IMG/VR virus record: IMGVR_UViG_3300043468_000365
Span: 1 to 64,000 of that record
Length of the DNA: 64,000 bases
From: a virus
Strand: one strand, 5' to 3'
A model generated the notes under the pieces. It made no database searches and was not told the DNA's origin. It saw nothing but the letters and a program-made list of their open reading frames with translations. A program made the translations under genes and the position numbers. Shown here in pieces: positions 41,568 through 50,196 of the stretch (positions are counted from its first letter, which is position 1; every line of letters starts with the position of its first letter).

Positions 41568-41730
41568 TGAACCTATAACAATCACCGATCAACAAATTCT
41601 ATACGACTATTGGAATTATTGGGAATGTAAGATGGTTCAAAAGTTTGGTGATGGTGATCCGAGAATCAATCACGAAAATTGTATTCAAGATTGGATCACA
41701 ACTCATGGAGCATGGGAGAAAAAAGTATGA
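41533..41730 (+). CDS. Small unknown protein, 65 aa
   Basis: Tyr/Trp-rich (YDYWNYWECKMVQKFGDGDP). Overlaps the Bfd-like gene by 35 nt and the next gene by ATGA. Unknown. Confidence 0.6.
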   Translation: MKTYQYYEQNVDEPITITDQQILYDYWNYWECKMVQKFGDGDPRINHENCIQDWITTHGAWEKKV

Positions 41731-41918
41731 TGAAAAAATATAAAATTTGTGCTGAACCCGATTCTTTTAGAGCAGGAAAACTTTACTGGAAAGTTTGTGT
41801 TCGTGAATGGGTTCTTATCTTTCCTAGTTGGAGATGGATTGCAACGTATAATTCAAGAGAAGATGCTTTGAAGTCTGTCAATGAACTTATTGAAGCAGGA
41901 AAGGCTATTTACAAATGA
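41727..41918 (+). CDS. Small unknown protein, 63 aa
   Basis: ATGATG start at 41727 in an ATGA overlap. WRWIATYNSREDALKSVNELIEAGKA helical end. Unknown. Confidence 0.6.
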   Translation: MMKKYKICAEPDSFRAGKLYWKVCVREWVLIFPSWRWIATYNSREDALKSVNELIEAGKAIYK

Positions 41919-42583
41919 GAGTAAAAATCGGGCCGTATAAGAATTGGTATGGACCATATCAGATTGCTGAATGGGTTACATTTCTAAACGACGACCAGAA
42001 GGATAGACTAGGTGATTGGCTAGCCCAGACTTGGCTTACCAATATCTGCGACTGGATTTATAAAATTCGTGGTGAACGCACCATTAAGGTTCGTATTGAT
42101 CCATATGATACTTGGAATATGGACAATACTCTTGCCCACATCATTCTACCTATGCTCAAGCAGCTAAGAGATACCAAGCATGGTTCTCCTATGGTTGATG
42201 ACGAGGATCTTCCTCCACATATGCGTTATAGTGATCCCAAGGTTGATGAAAATGGTTGGGATATGGGTGACAACTGGGTTCACTATAAGTGGGAATGGGT
42301 TCTCAATGAAATGATTTGGACATTTGAGCAGGAACTTATTCCTTATGAAAACTGGCAGGAACAGTTCTATCATGGCACTCCTAATTATGTAGAAATTCCA
42401 GTGCCTTGTGAAGAAGATGGATTTAAAATACATCGACACGTAGATGCCTCTAAGGATTGTTTCAAACTAGAACAAACTAATCCTGATTATTGGGTTGACT
42501 ATGAAGGCATGAAGCGTTATAATGAACGCATTCAGAACGGCTTCCGACTATTCGGAAAGTATTATCAGAACCTGTGGGACTAA
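41915..42583 (+). CDS. Conserved-looking T4-like phage protein, 222 aa
   Basis: VKIGPYKNWYGPYQIAEWV start, a PMLKQLRDTKHGSP and MRYSD middle, and a Trp-rich helix (VHYKWEWVLNEMIWTFEQEL). I recall similar uncharacterised proteins in many T4-like phages. Function unknown. Confidence 0.75.
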   Translation: MRVKIGPYKNWYGPYQIAEWVTFLNDDQKDRLGDWLAQTWLTNICDWIYKIRGERTIKVRIDPYDTWNMDNTLAHIILPMLKQLRDTKHGSPMVDDEDLPPHMRYSDPKVDENGWDMGDNWVHYKWEWVLNEMIWTFEQELIPYENWQEQFYHGTPNYVEIPVPCEEDGFKIHRHVDASKDCFKLEQTNPDYWVDYEGMKRYNERIQNGFRLFGKYYQNLWD

Positions 42584-42595
42584 GGAGAATATGGT

Positions 42596-42778
42596 ATGCA
42601 CATTCTAGAAAGATATTATCTTGTTGATGATAATGGTAACGAACATGAATTGAAATGTAAGGTTCAGACAGATATTGCTATGTTGAGAGAAGAAACGAAT
42701 CATACTGCAAATAAAGAATTGCTAAAAATTAGAAACAACGAGTTGTTAGCTGAATTGTCATTGATGGGTGTTCAGTAA
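42596..42778 (+). CDS. Small unknown protein, 60 aa
   Basis: Short beta N-terminus (RYYLVDDNGNEHELKC), helical C-terminus. AAGGAG upstream. Unknown. Confidence 0.55.
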   Translation: MHILERYYLVDDNGNEHELKCKVQTDIAMLREETNHTANKELLKIRNNELLAELSLMGVQ

Positions 42779-42790
42779 AAGGAGAATAAC

Positions 42791-43000
42791 ATGGTACCTT
42801 CAAGTGAAAGCAACATGCACGTCCTAGAGACTGCATTCAAGCAGCGTGCCTTTGATGGCAAGTGGGAACGAATTGTCAAGATTATGGATCTTGATAACTC
42901 TTATTCATTCGTGAATGAGAATGGTAATCGCACTACTCTAATTCCAGAGAAGTGGGTAACGGTCGGTGTTTACGACCTTTTGATGGAGATTGTTGACTAA
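42791..43000 (+). CDS. Small unknown protein, 69 aa
   Basis: AAAGGAG ribosome site; TAATG overlap with the Sm-like gene. KWERIVKIMDLDNSYSFVNENG then TTLIPEKWVTVGVY. Unknown. Confidence 0.55.
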   Translation: MVPSSESNMHVLETAFKQRAFDGKWERIVKIMDLDNSYSFVNENGNRTTLIPEKWVTVGVYDLLMEIVD

Positions 43001-43311
43001 TGGCTAAGACAGAAAATCTAAAACTTGTTCACATGATGACTGGCGAGGAGTTCATTGGAGAACTTATCAGCGAGACAGAGACCACTATCACGGTAAAGAA
43101 TCCGGTTCGCATCGTTGTTATTCCAACTGCGGATCAGAACAATCCAAAGGTGGCATTCGGTCCTTATACACAGTGGACTGACGATAAACACTTGACAATC
43201 AATCGTCATCATGTTACATATATCGCTGCACCAATCAATGAGTTTGTCAATCAGTATACCTCTATGTTTGGTGGTCTAGTCCTTCCAAGATCAGAGATTA
43301 TTAAGCCTTAA
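43000..43311 (+). CDS. Sm-like-fold candidate protein, 103 aa
   Basis: LKLVHMMTGEEFIGELISETETTITVKNPV matches the strand order of Sm/LSm proteins and the second such protein at 251-643. TAATG overlaps on both sides; it directly precedes the DNA polymerase gene, so it is probably co-translated with gp43. Confidence 0.65.
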   Translation: MAKTENLKLVHMMTGEEFIGELISETETTITVKNPVRIVVIPTADQNNPKVAFGPYTQWTDDKHLTINRHHVTYIAAPINEFVNQYTSMFGGLVLPRSEIIKP

Positions 43312-45854
43312 TGAAAAAACTTTATACGAGCGTTGAGGTATGGGGTGGCAAAATCCTATACCGTGGAATCGAAAACGGTCGTCGTGTGCGACACAAGGTG
43401 GATTACAACCCCACCTTGTTCGTCGCTGCGAATAAGCCTATCAAGTATACCACCATTTACGGTGAGTATGTCGCACCTATAAAACCAGGCAACATCCGAG
43501 AGTGCCGAGATTTCGTAAAACAGTATGAAGGTGTGGATAACTTCAAGGTTTATGGCAATCAGAAATATCATTATTGTTTCATCGCCGACGAGTTTCCTGG
43601 TACGATTGACTGGGACGCCTCGCAAATCCGTATAGCCAATATCGATATCGAAGTTGGCTCCGAGAATGGCTTTCCAGAACCAGAACTCGCCAATGAACCG
43701 TTGACAGCAATCACGGTATTGGTTGATGGCGTCTTCCATACATTTGGAACAGGTCCATATAACACCAAGCGCCATGATGTGGTGTATTATAGATGTGCCG
43801 ACGAGTTTCAACTTGTTAGCATGTTTCTTGGCTGGTGGCAACAGGATCATCCGGATATCATTACAGGTTGGAACGTAGAACAGTTCGATATTCCTTATCT
43901 TGTAAATCGTATTTCTAAACTGTATGGTGATGAAGTAAAGAAACTTTCGCCATGGAACGTTATCAATGCCAAGACACTGGATCTTGGCATGAATCGTAAG
44001 GGACAGGGTTATTCCATTCTTGGTGTGGCTACTCTGGACCTAATGGCACTATATAAGAAATATGCTCCTGATGGCAAATCGCAAGAAAGCTATCGTCTAG
44101 ACAACATTGCGAATGTTGAGCTAGGTGAGCGTAAACTATCATATGAAGAATTTGGTTCACTTCATAATCTCTACAAGGAAGATTATCAGAAGTTCATTGA
44201 CTATAACATCAAAGACGTTGATCTTGTGAACCGACTTGATGAAAAGCACAAGTTTATTGAACTTGCTCTAACTCTTTCATATGATAACAAATGTAACTAC
44301 GAGGACGTGTTCGCACAAGTCCGTATGTGGGACGTTATTTGCTTTAATCATTTGAAGGCGAAAAACGTGGTCGTCCCTCCTATTGAAAGACACGAAAAGG
44401 AGGCTGCCTATGTTGGCGCTTATGTTAAAGACCCTATTACTGGTTTCCATGATTGGGTGGCTAGTTTTGATGTTAACTCAGAGTATCCGTCTGTTATTAT
44501 GGGGACCAATATCTCTCCTGAGACGATTATCGAACCTAGTGCTTATAGCGATTGTATGCGGTCTATTATATCCGCTAATGTCACTGTTGATGGCCTTCTT
44601 AATAAGTCTATTGATACATCATGTCTAAAGGAAGAGAACGTTTGTTTGGCTGCTAACGGTCAGTTCTATCGCCGTGACAAGCAAGGCTTCATGGCTGAAA
44701 TGGTTGAAAAGATGTTCGCTGATCGTAAGATATACAAGAAGGCAATGTTGGATGCACAAGCACAATATGAAAATGAAATCGACGAAGCAAAGAAGAAAGA
44801 ACTTAAAAAGACCATTGCAAAATACAACAACCTGCAACTCTCCAAAAAAGTATCGCTCAACTCGCTATACGGTGCGATGGGTTCACAGTATTTTCGGTTT
44901 TTCGATTTACGAAATGCGATTGCAATCACGACTACGAGCCAATTGTCAATACGCTGGATCGAAAGATCACTTAATAACTATCTCAACAAACTACTGAAAA
45001 CGGAGAGCGATTATGTTATTGCAGTCGATACTGATTCAGTTTACCTTGCACTTAAGGATGTGGTATGCCAGACGTTGCGTGGCGATGTTAAGGATACTGC
45101 AAAAGCCATCGCTTTCATGGACAGAGTATGCGAAAGTAAATTGCAACCTGTTATTGATAAGGCTTGCGGAGAGCTTGGCGAATACACTAACGTCTTTCAG
45201 CAAAAGATTGTCATGAAGCGAGAGGTCTTGGCAGACAAAGCAATCTGGACTGCCAAGAAGCGATACATTCTAAATGTCCATAACTCCGAGGGTGTGCAGT
45301 ATGCCAAACCCAAGAAGAAGGTTATGGGTCTAGAGATGATTAAGTCATCGACACCGACCGCATGTAGAGACAAACTAAGAGAATCCATTGATGTTATCTT
45401 TGACGCAAATGAAGAAGCTATCCAAACTTTCATTCAAACTTTCCGTAGTGAATTTGAAACTCTGCCTTTGGCGGACATTGCATTTCCTCGTGGCGTCAAT
45501 GGACTGGATAAGTATTCAGACAAGAAAAGCATATATGGATCCGGTTGTCCTATCCATGTTCGTGGTTCTCTCATATACAATCACTTTCTATCTACTCATA
45601 AACTTACTAATAAGTATCAACTAATCAAAGGTGGTGAGAAGATCAAGTTTGTGTTTCTGAAAGAACCAAACACAGTGCAATCAAATGTGATTGCATTTCC
45701 ACAAGGAGATATACCTAAAGAGTTTGACTTACACAAGTATATCGACTATAATACGCAATTCGAGAAATCGTTCCTCGAACCACTCAAGATCATTTTGGAT
45801 GCTATTGATTGGAAAACAGAACGAACATCAAGTTTGGAGGACTTCTTTTCATGA
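43311..45854 (+). CDS. gp43: Family B DNA polymerase gp43
   Basis: 847 aa (T4: 898). 3'-5' exonuclease motif IANIDIEVGSE (about 108-118), WNVEQFDIPYL (Exo II) and YNIKDVDLVNRL (Exo III); polymerase motif A FDVNSEYPS (DxxSxYPS), motif B KVSLNSLYGAMG, motif C VDTDSVYL. All catalytic carboxylates are present. The C-terminus ends in a clamp-binding-like SSLEDFFS. Overlaps neighbours by TAATG and ATGA. Confidence 0.97.
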   Translation: MKKLYTSVEVWGGKILYRGIENGRRVRHKVDYNPTLFVAANKPIKYTTIYGEYVAPIKPGNIRECRDFVKQYEGVDNFKVYGNQKYHYCFIADEFPGTIDWDASQIRIANIDIEVGSENGFPEPELANEPLTAITVLVDGVFHTFGTGPYNTKRHDVVYYRCADEFQLVSMFLGWWQQDHPDIITGWNVEQFDIPYLVNRISKLYGDEVKKLSPWNVINAKTLDLGMNRKGQGYSILGVATLDLMALYKKYAPDGKSQESYRLDNIANVELGERKLSYEEFGSLHNLYKEDYQKFIDYNIKDVDLVNRLDEKHKFIELALTLSYDNKCNYEDVFAQVRMWDVICFNHLKAKNVVVPPIERHEKEAAYVGAYVKDPITGFHDWVASFDVNSEYPSVIMGTNISPETIIEPSAYSDCMRSIISANVTVDGLLNKSIDTSCLKEENVCLAANGQFYRRDKQGFMAEMVEKMFADRKIYKKAMLDAQAQYENEIDEAKKKELKKTIAKYNNLQLSKKVSLNSLYGAMGSQYFRFFDLRNAIAITTTSQLSIRWIERSLNNYLNKLLKTESDYVIAVDTDSVYLALKDVVCQTLRGDVKDTAKAIAFMDRVCESKLQPVIDKACGELGEYTNVFQQKIVMKREVLADKAIWTAKKRYILNVHNSEGVQYAKPKKKVMGLEMIKSSTPTACRDKLRESIDVIFDANEEAIQTFIQTFRSEFETLPLADIAFPRGVNGLDKYSDKKSIYGSGCPIHVRGSLIYNHFLSTHKLTNKYQLIKGGEKIKFVFLKEPNTVQSNVIAFPQGDIPKEFDLHKYIDYNTQFEKSFLEPLKIILDAIDWKTERTSSLEDFFS

Positions 45855-46024
45855 CAGAAGACAATAGGTATTCGCCGGGTAAACTTTATGAGTTCAAGCC
45901 TGACGAAAAGATCACATCCGAAAATATGGTGGAACTTTGTAATGTCATCCGTATTGGCGTAGGTGGTCATGTTCTAAAGGAAATGAGTGAGGAGTTACAA
46001 AACTATTTCAAAGAAGTAGCGTAA
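45851..46024 (+). CDS. Small unknown protein, 57 aa
   Basis: ATGA overlap with gp43. SPGKLYEFKPDEKITSENMVELCNVI then a helix. Unknown. Confidence 0.6.
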   Translation: MTEDNRYSPGKLYEFKPDEKITSENMVELCNVIRIGVGGHVLKEMSEELQNYFKEVA

Positions 46025-46064
46025 CGAGATTGTTGCCTACTAACTGACAAAAAGGAGATTCTAT

Positions 46065-47123
46065 ATGTCAGATATTTTTAGTAATCTATTATCAGAAATC
46101 GATAACGAGTATGCAGGCATTGTTGATGATGGTGTTGCCGCTGGTGATGTGTCAGGATTCATTGGCACAGGCAGCTATGCTATGAATGCCTTGCTATCTG
46201 GTTCAATCTATGGAGGTCTACCACAGAACAAGGTTACAGCATTTGCTGGTGAGCCTTCTGTTGGTAAGACCTTTTACGCATTGAATGTGGTAAAGCAGTT
46301 TCTAGAGGACAACGCAAATGGCTTTGTATTTTACTTTGAGTCCGAGTCCGCTATCTCCAGACAATTCATTGTTGATCGTGGCATTGACGCAAGGCGTGTT
46401 GGCATTGTTCCTGTGGCTACTGTGCAGGAGTTTAGAACGCAGGCAGTAAAGATTCTGGACAAGTATCTTGATGGCAAAGAAAAGCCACCGATGCTTTTTG
46501 TTCTGGATTCTCTTGGCAATCTTTCTACAGATAAAGAAATGGCAGATATTGCTGACGGTAAAGACACAAGAGACATGACCAGAGCCCAATTGGTTCGAGG
46601 TGCCTTCCGTGTTCTTACATTGAAACTCGGTAAGGCTAAGGTTCCACTAATCGTCACCAATCACGTTTATGATGTTGTTGGATCTTATGTGCCAATGAAG
46701 AAGATGGGTGGTGGTTCTGGTCTAGAGTATGCCGCATCTACAATTATCTTCCTATCAAAGAAGAAAGATAAGGCACTAGACGATGACAATGGCAGAACTG
46801 GTGCAGTTATTACCGCACATCTAAAGAAGTCTCGTATGACTATTGAAGATAAGAAAGTTGAGACTTGGCTAAACTATCAGGCAGGTCTAGACAAGTATTA
46901 TGGTCTGCTTGATTTGGCAGAACGCTATGGCATCGTCAAGAAGATTTCAAACAAGTATGAGTTTCCTGATGGATCAAAGGCATTCGAAAGCCAGATCAAG
47001 AAGAACCCAGAGAAGTTCTTTACACCTGAAATACTAGATGCTATCAATGAAGGTTGTCAGGCAGATTTCATGTATGGCAAATATAATGTAGAAGTGGAGA
47101 CAGAAGATGGAAATGGGAACTGA
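46065..47123 (+). CDS. uvsX: UvsX recombinase (RecA family)
   Basis: 352 aa (T4: 391). Walker A GEPSVGKT (66-73), VFYFESESA, Walker B PMLFVLDSLG, and MKKMGGGSGLEYAAS DNA-binding loop region. Strand exchange for recombination-dependent replication with gp46/47 and UvsW. AAGGAGA ribosome site. Confidence 0.96.
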   Translation: MSDIFSNLLSEIDNEYAGIVDDGVAAGDVSGFIGTGSYAMNALLSGSIYGGLPQNKVTAFAGEPSVGKTFYALNVVKQFLEDNANGFVFYFESESAISRQFIVDRGIDARRVGIVPVATVQEFRTQAVKILDKYLDGKEKPPMLFVLDSLGNLSTDKEMADIADGKDTRDMTRAQLVRGAFRVLTLKLGKAKVPLIVTNHVYDVVGSYVPMKKMGGGSGLEYAASTIIFLSKKKDKALDDDNGRTGAVITAHLKKSRMTIEDKKVETWLNYQAGLDKYYGLLDLAERYGIVKKISNKYEFPDGSKAFESQIKKNPEKFFTPEILDAINEGCQADFMYGKYNVEVETEDGNGN

Positions 47124-47451
47124 CTTTCGATTTAGAGATGACCTTTTTGACGAAAAACAAGAAGGTTCTACATGCCCAATTGAATTAATGCTTGACCCAT
47201 TCGCTGGAGTGTGCTATCGTTATACAGTTGTCAAATTCAAGATGGAAGAAGATGGCACGCCGAAACTCCAATATGATTATGAGATTATCAAGACAAACGA
47301 TTTGTCAATGATGACCTTGCGAAAGAATGAGAAGTTCAATACTGTATTAGGTCTAATTCTCAATACACTGTTATTGGATGCATCGGAAGCAGAGAATGGG
47401 ATGAACATTGAGACTCGAACAAACGATACTGAAAAATCTAATCAAGAATGA
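47107..47451 (+). CDS. Unknown protein, 114 aa
   Basis: Overlaps uvsX by 17 nt and gp41 by 44 nt. FAGVCYRYTVVKFKMEEDG beta segment, then a helical LGLILNTLLLD. Start could be ATG 47107 or 47113. Between uvsX and gp41, as with small accessory genes in T4. Unknown. Confidence 0.65.
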   Translation: MEMGTDFRFRDDLFDEKQEGSTCPIELMLDPFAGVCYRYTVVKFKMEEDGTPKLQYDYEIIKTNDLSMMTLRKNEKFNTVLGLILNTLLLDASEAENGMNIETRTNDTEKSNQE

Positions 47452-48793
47452 GTCCTTTACGAGGAAGGTTCTACCCTTCCTCAAAGAGGATTATTTCTCT
47501 AATGGTGAAGATCGGCTACTTTTCAAAGAAGTGGCCGACTTCATTCTCAAGTATAATCAGCAACCAACTTTTGATGCATTGTCCATTGAGGTGGACAATA
47601 TTCGTGGTTCGACTGACGATACTGTAAAGAATATCCAAGAGACACTAAAACAACTCAAAGATGATACAAATCAAACAAACGAAGATTGGCTTTTGGACAA
47701 CACCGAAAAGTTTTGTCAAGAGAAAGCAATCTACAATGCCATTACACAATCACTGGAGATTATGAATGGGAAGGGAAAACTATCTAAGGGCGCTATACCT
47801 ACTTTGTTGTCTGACGCTCTGGCTATATCTTTCGATCCGAATGTTGGTCACGATTATCTTGAAAATGCTGTAGAACGATATGAACATTATCACCGTGTGG
47901 AAGAACGCTTGCGGTTTGATTTGGATTTATTCAATAAGATTACAAAGAATGGCGTTCCGAGAAAAACTCTCAATGTTGTTATGGGTGGTGTCGGCGGTGG
48001 TAAATCTCTTACTCTTTGTCATTTTTCTGCTAGTTATCTTGCTATGGGCAAGAACGTTCTTTATATCACATTAGAGTTGGCCGAAGAAGAAGTTGCCAAG
48101 CGTATCGACGCCAATCTAATGAACATTACATTTGATGATTTACAAGCATTACCAAAAGATTTGTATGATAAGAGAATTGATACACTAAAGCAAAAGACAA
48201 ACGGTAAACTGATTATCAAAGAGTATGCCACGGCAACGGCATCAACTATCCACTTTCGTTCCTTGTTGAACGAACTAAACCTCAAGAAAGGATTCGTACC
48301 AGATGTTATCATGGTCGACTATCTCAATATTTGTGCGTCATCCCGTATCAAGCCTGGTAATGGTGTTAATAGTTATACCTACGTTAAAGCGATTGCCGAA
48401 GAGCTTCGAGGTCTAGCGGTAGAGTTCAATGTTCCAATCTGGTCTGCCACACAGTTGACCAGAAGCGGATACACAAGTTCTGATCCAGGTATGGAAGATA
48501 CTTCCGAGTCATTCGGTCTTCCCGCTACGGCCGACTTCTTCTTTGCTCTTGTCGTAACGGAACAACTGTCACAACTAAATCAGATTATGGTGAAGCAGCT
48601 AAAGAACCGATACAATGATCCAGGCATAAACAAAAGATTTGTGATAGGGGTTGACAGAGCAAGAATGAAACTATATGATGTTGAAGCATCGGCACAAGAC
48701 TTGGCGGACTCTGGACAGGAAGAACCAGAGAGACCAGTTTTTGATAGAAGCAAGACAGACAAAACCAGCAAGTTTAGAGGACTAAAGGTATGA
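47408..48793 (+). CDS. gp41: Replicative helicase gp41 (DnaB family)
   Basis: 461 aa (T4: 475). TTG start at 47408. Walker A GGVGGGKS (about 193-200), TLELAEEEVAKRIDAN, Walker B VIMVDYLNI, KAIAEELRGLAVEFNVPIWSATQLTRSG (H3/H4 region, shown in part) and C-terminal RFVIGVDRARMK. Unwinds DNA at the fork. The TTG start is odd but no ATG fits. Confidence 0.94.
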   Translation: MRLEQTILKNLIKNESFTRKVLPFLKEDYFSNGEDRLLFKEVADFILKYNQQPTFDALSIEVDNIRGSTDDTVKNIQETLKQLKDDTNQTNEDWLLDNTEKFCQEKAIYNAITQSLEIMNGKGKLSKGAIPTLLSDALAISFDPNVGHDYLENAVERYEHYHRVEERLRFDLDLFNKITKNGVPRKTLNVVMGGVGGGKSLTLCHFSASYLAMGKNVLYITLELAEEEVAKRIDANLMNITFDDLQALPKDLYDKRIDTLKQKTNGKLIIKEYATATASTIHFRSLLNELNLKKGFVPDVIMVDYLNICASSRIKPGNGVNSYTYVKAIAEELRGLAVEFNVPIWSATQLTRSGYTSSDPGMEDTSESFGLPATADFFFALVVTEQLSQLNQIMVKQLKNRYNDPGINKRFVIGVDRARMKLYDVEASAQDLADSGQEEPERPVFDRSKTDKTSKFRGLKV

Positions 48794-49029
48794 GCCGACA
48801 TTATACATATTACCATGAGTTCAATGAAAACGAAGAACTGATTTGGTATGTCTTTGAAAAGGCAACCGCACAGGTTGTTGCGGAGTTTTTCTTTGAGGAC
48901 GATGCCAAGGAATGGAGTAACTTCTGGTCGAACGGCGGAGGCTTTGCTGGATTCACTCCAAGATTTGTCTTGACAAAGGTCTCCAAAGGTGATATAAATG
49001 AGGCATTCTTGGCAGAGTTTGCGGAATAG
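48790..49029 (+). CDS. Small unknown protein, 79 aa, TAG stop
   Basis: ATGA overlap with gp41. YHEFNENEELIWYVFEKATAQ with acidic residues; NGGGFAGFTPRF. Ends in TAG. Unknown. Confidence 0.65.
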   Translation: MSRHYTYYHEFNENEELIWYVFEKATAQVVAEFFFEDDAKEWSNFWSNGGGFAGFTPRFVLTKVSKGDINEAFLAEFAE

Positions 49030-49066
49030 ATTCCAAAAAAGTGAAAAAAAAAATCAAAAAAAGTTC

Positions 49067-49095
49067 TTGACTTTCCGTTTTGTGTGCTATATACT
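49067..49095 (+). promoter_or_regulatory. sigma70-type promoter P1 of the tRNA array
   Basis: TTGACT (49067-49072), 17 bp, TATACT (49090-49095). The AAAAAAGTTCTTGAC sequence at its -35 recurs at 49479 and 49586. Confidence 0.85.
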
Positions 49096-49114
49096 ATTCA
49101 GACAATAGAGATTT

Positions 49115-49191
49115 GGTTCCATAGCTCAACAGGATAGAGCAACCGCCTTCTAAGCGGTAGGTTGAAGGTTCGAATCCTTCTGGGACCGCCA
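49115..49191 (+). tRNA. tRNA-Arg(TCT)
   Basis: Acceptor GGTTCCA/TGGGACC, anticodon arm ACCGC-CTTCTAA-GCGGT, G73, CCA encoded. First tRNA of the array. Confidence 0.93.
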
Positions 49192-49197
49192 TTTTAT

Positions 49198-49288
49198 GGG
49201 GGTGGGTGTAAGACACAAGAGGGACTTATAAACCCTTTAGCGGCCGATTACCGTTCTCGACCAGGAGCGTTACCTGGCACCCCTACCA
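49198..49288 (+). tRNA. tRNA-like gene, Leu-type body with aberrant anticodon loop
   Basis: Acceptor GGGGGTG/CACCCCT, A73 and CCA. Type II layout with GGTGTAAGACACA D region and a long variable arm, resembling tRNA-Leu(TAA). The anticodon arm is AGGGA-CTTATAA-ACCCT (A-A closing mismatch), centred on TAT, or a 9-nt loop on a GGG/CCC stem. T loop is AGCGTTA on a perfect CCAGG/CCTGG stem. Decoding uncertain (Leu UUA, or Ile AUA by centre triplet). Confidence 0.55.
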
Positions 49289-49303
49289 ACTTTGGAGCAT
49301 GTG

Positions 49304-49432
49304 ATGGAAAAGTTTGAGTTGCTTCTACAGTGTTATAGGTCTGGACAGATGTCCGAGAAGCAATGGCAAGATCATTTGCGAAACGATGAAGGTCTTGTCG
49401 AGTGGTATGTAAACATTCTACAAAATCAATAG
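49304..49432 (+). CDS. Small unknown protein, 42 aa, TAG stop
   Basis: TTGGAG precedes ATG 49304. MEKFELLLQCYRSGQMSEKQW... helical. Ends in TAG 49430-49432. Lies between tRNAs. Confidence 0.5.
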   Translation: MEKFELLLQCYRSGQMSEKQWQDHLRNDEGLVEWYVNILQNQ

Positions 49433-49478
49433 ACTAAGGGTGCGTCAAACTGTCGCATCAGATTTTTGAAAAAAGTTC

Positions 49479-49507
49479 TTGACCCAAGCGATTCCTTGTG
49501 GTATGGT
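49479..49507 (+). promoter_or_regulatory. sigma70-type promoter P2
   Basis: TTGACC (49479-49484), 17 bp, TATGGT (49502-49507), preceded by the shared GAAAAAAGTTC. Confidence 0.7.
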
Positions 49508-49513
49508 ATGCGA

Positions 49514-49573
49514 ACAGTGAGACGAGAGGGTAGAAGTCAAGGACACGGTGCGACAACCTGACGCACTTTTTTT
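49514..49573 (+). ncRNA. Short promoter-terminator transcript, about 60 nt
   Basis: Starts about 7 nt after promoter P2 and ends in a GTGCG/CGCAC hairpin (49548-49566) with seven T (49567-49573). No start codon with ribosome site fits inside. Candidate small RNA. Confidence 0.55.
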
Positions 49574-49585
49574 CGAAAAAAGTTC

Positions 49586-49614
49586 TTGACTATGCGTTTT
49601 GTGTGCTATATAGT
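49586..49614 (+). promoter_or_regulatory. sigma70-type promoter P3
   Basis: TTGACT (49586-49591), 17 bp, TATAGT (49609-49614); spacer almost identical to P1, downstream TATGCGAAC identical to P2. Confidence 0.8.
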
Positions 49615-49643
49615 ATGCGAACGATGACAGAAACGAGGTACGG

Positions 49644-49829
49644 ATGAAAGACGAAACCGTAAAGCGTGACTACTACTGGGTGGTAGAGGCATCCGATCCT
49701 AACGGTCGGATTAACTACCGCAAAGAGTATCATAATAAAGACGGCTCGGCATTCCGAGATTATGCTCGCTTGAAGGCAACTGGCGCTGTATCTATTCAGC
49801 GTAAGTTCAAGGAGTATAAGATTGCCTAG
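49644..49829 (+). CDS. Small unknown protein, 61 aa, TAG stop
   Basis: ATG 49644 with GAGG upstream, expressed from P3. YYWVVEASDPNGRINYRKEYHNKDGS... basic C-terminus. Ends in TAG 49827-49829 shortly before the Cys tRNA. Confidence 0.6.
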   Translation: MKDETVKRDYYWVVEASDPNGRINYRKEYHNKDGSAFRDYARLKATGAVSIQRKFKEYKIA

Positions 49830-49867
49830 CTACCGCTGTTTGACATTGTGAATAGGGTTATAACTGA

Positions 49868-49944
49868 GGTGCCGTGCCCGGAACTGGTTACGGGGCGGTC
49901 TGCAAAACCGTTTTATGTGGGTTCGAGTCCCATCGGCACCTCCA
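49868..49944 (+). tRNA. tRNA-Cys(GCA)
   Basis: Acceptor GGTGCCG/CGGCACC, D stem CCCG/CGGG, anticodon loop CTGCAAA, T73, CCA. Confidence 0.93.
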
Positions 49945-49958
49945 ATTACTTTATTGAT

Positions 49959-50017
49959 GGGTGCATCCTTATAAGCCTAAAGATATGGCCTTGAACCATA
50001 TACGCTTAGGGTGCATC
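49959..50017 (+). repeat. 9-bp direct repeat flanking a hairpin
   Basis: GGGTGCATC at 49959-49967 and 50009-50017 flank a hairpin: CCTAA/TTAGG outer stem and ATATGG/CCATAT inner stem with CCTTGAA loop. Neither a tRNA nor a terminator by structure. Confidence 0.5.
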
Positions 50018-50034
50018 TCTCAATAGAGTAATAT

Positions 50035-50112
50035 TCGGCGATAGCAATCCTGGTGATCGCACTCGGCTGTTAACCGAGATGAAGGTTGGTTCGAGTCCAA
50101 CTCGCCGAGCCA
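50035..50112 (+). tRNA. tRNA-Asn(GTT)
   Basis: Acceptor TCGGCGA/TCGCCGA, anticodon arm CTCGG-CTGTTAA-CCGAG, canonical T arm, G73, CCA. Confidence 0.92.
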
Positions 50113-50116
50113 ATAC

Positions 50117-50191
50117 CGCCCATTCGTCTAGTGGCTAGGACGCCTGCCTTTCAAGCAGGAAAAAGGGGATCGAAACCCCTATGGGTGACCA
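50117..50191 (+). tRNA. tRNA-Glu(TTC)
   Basis: Acceptor CGCCCAT/ATGGGTG, anticodon arm CCTGC-CTTTCAA-GCAGG, T loop ATCGAAA (A54/A60), A73, CCA. Confidence 0.92.
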
Positions 50192-50196
50192 ATTAT

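Noticed and set aside
49198-49288. A firm tRNA-Ile(TAT) call
   Set aside because: The body is Leu-like and the anticodon stem has a closing mismatch, so the triplet cannot be trusted as the decoding anticodon.
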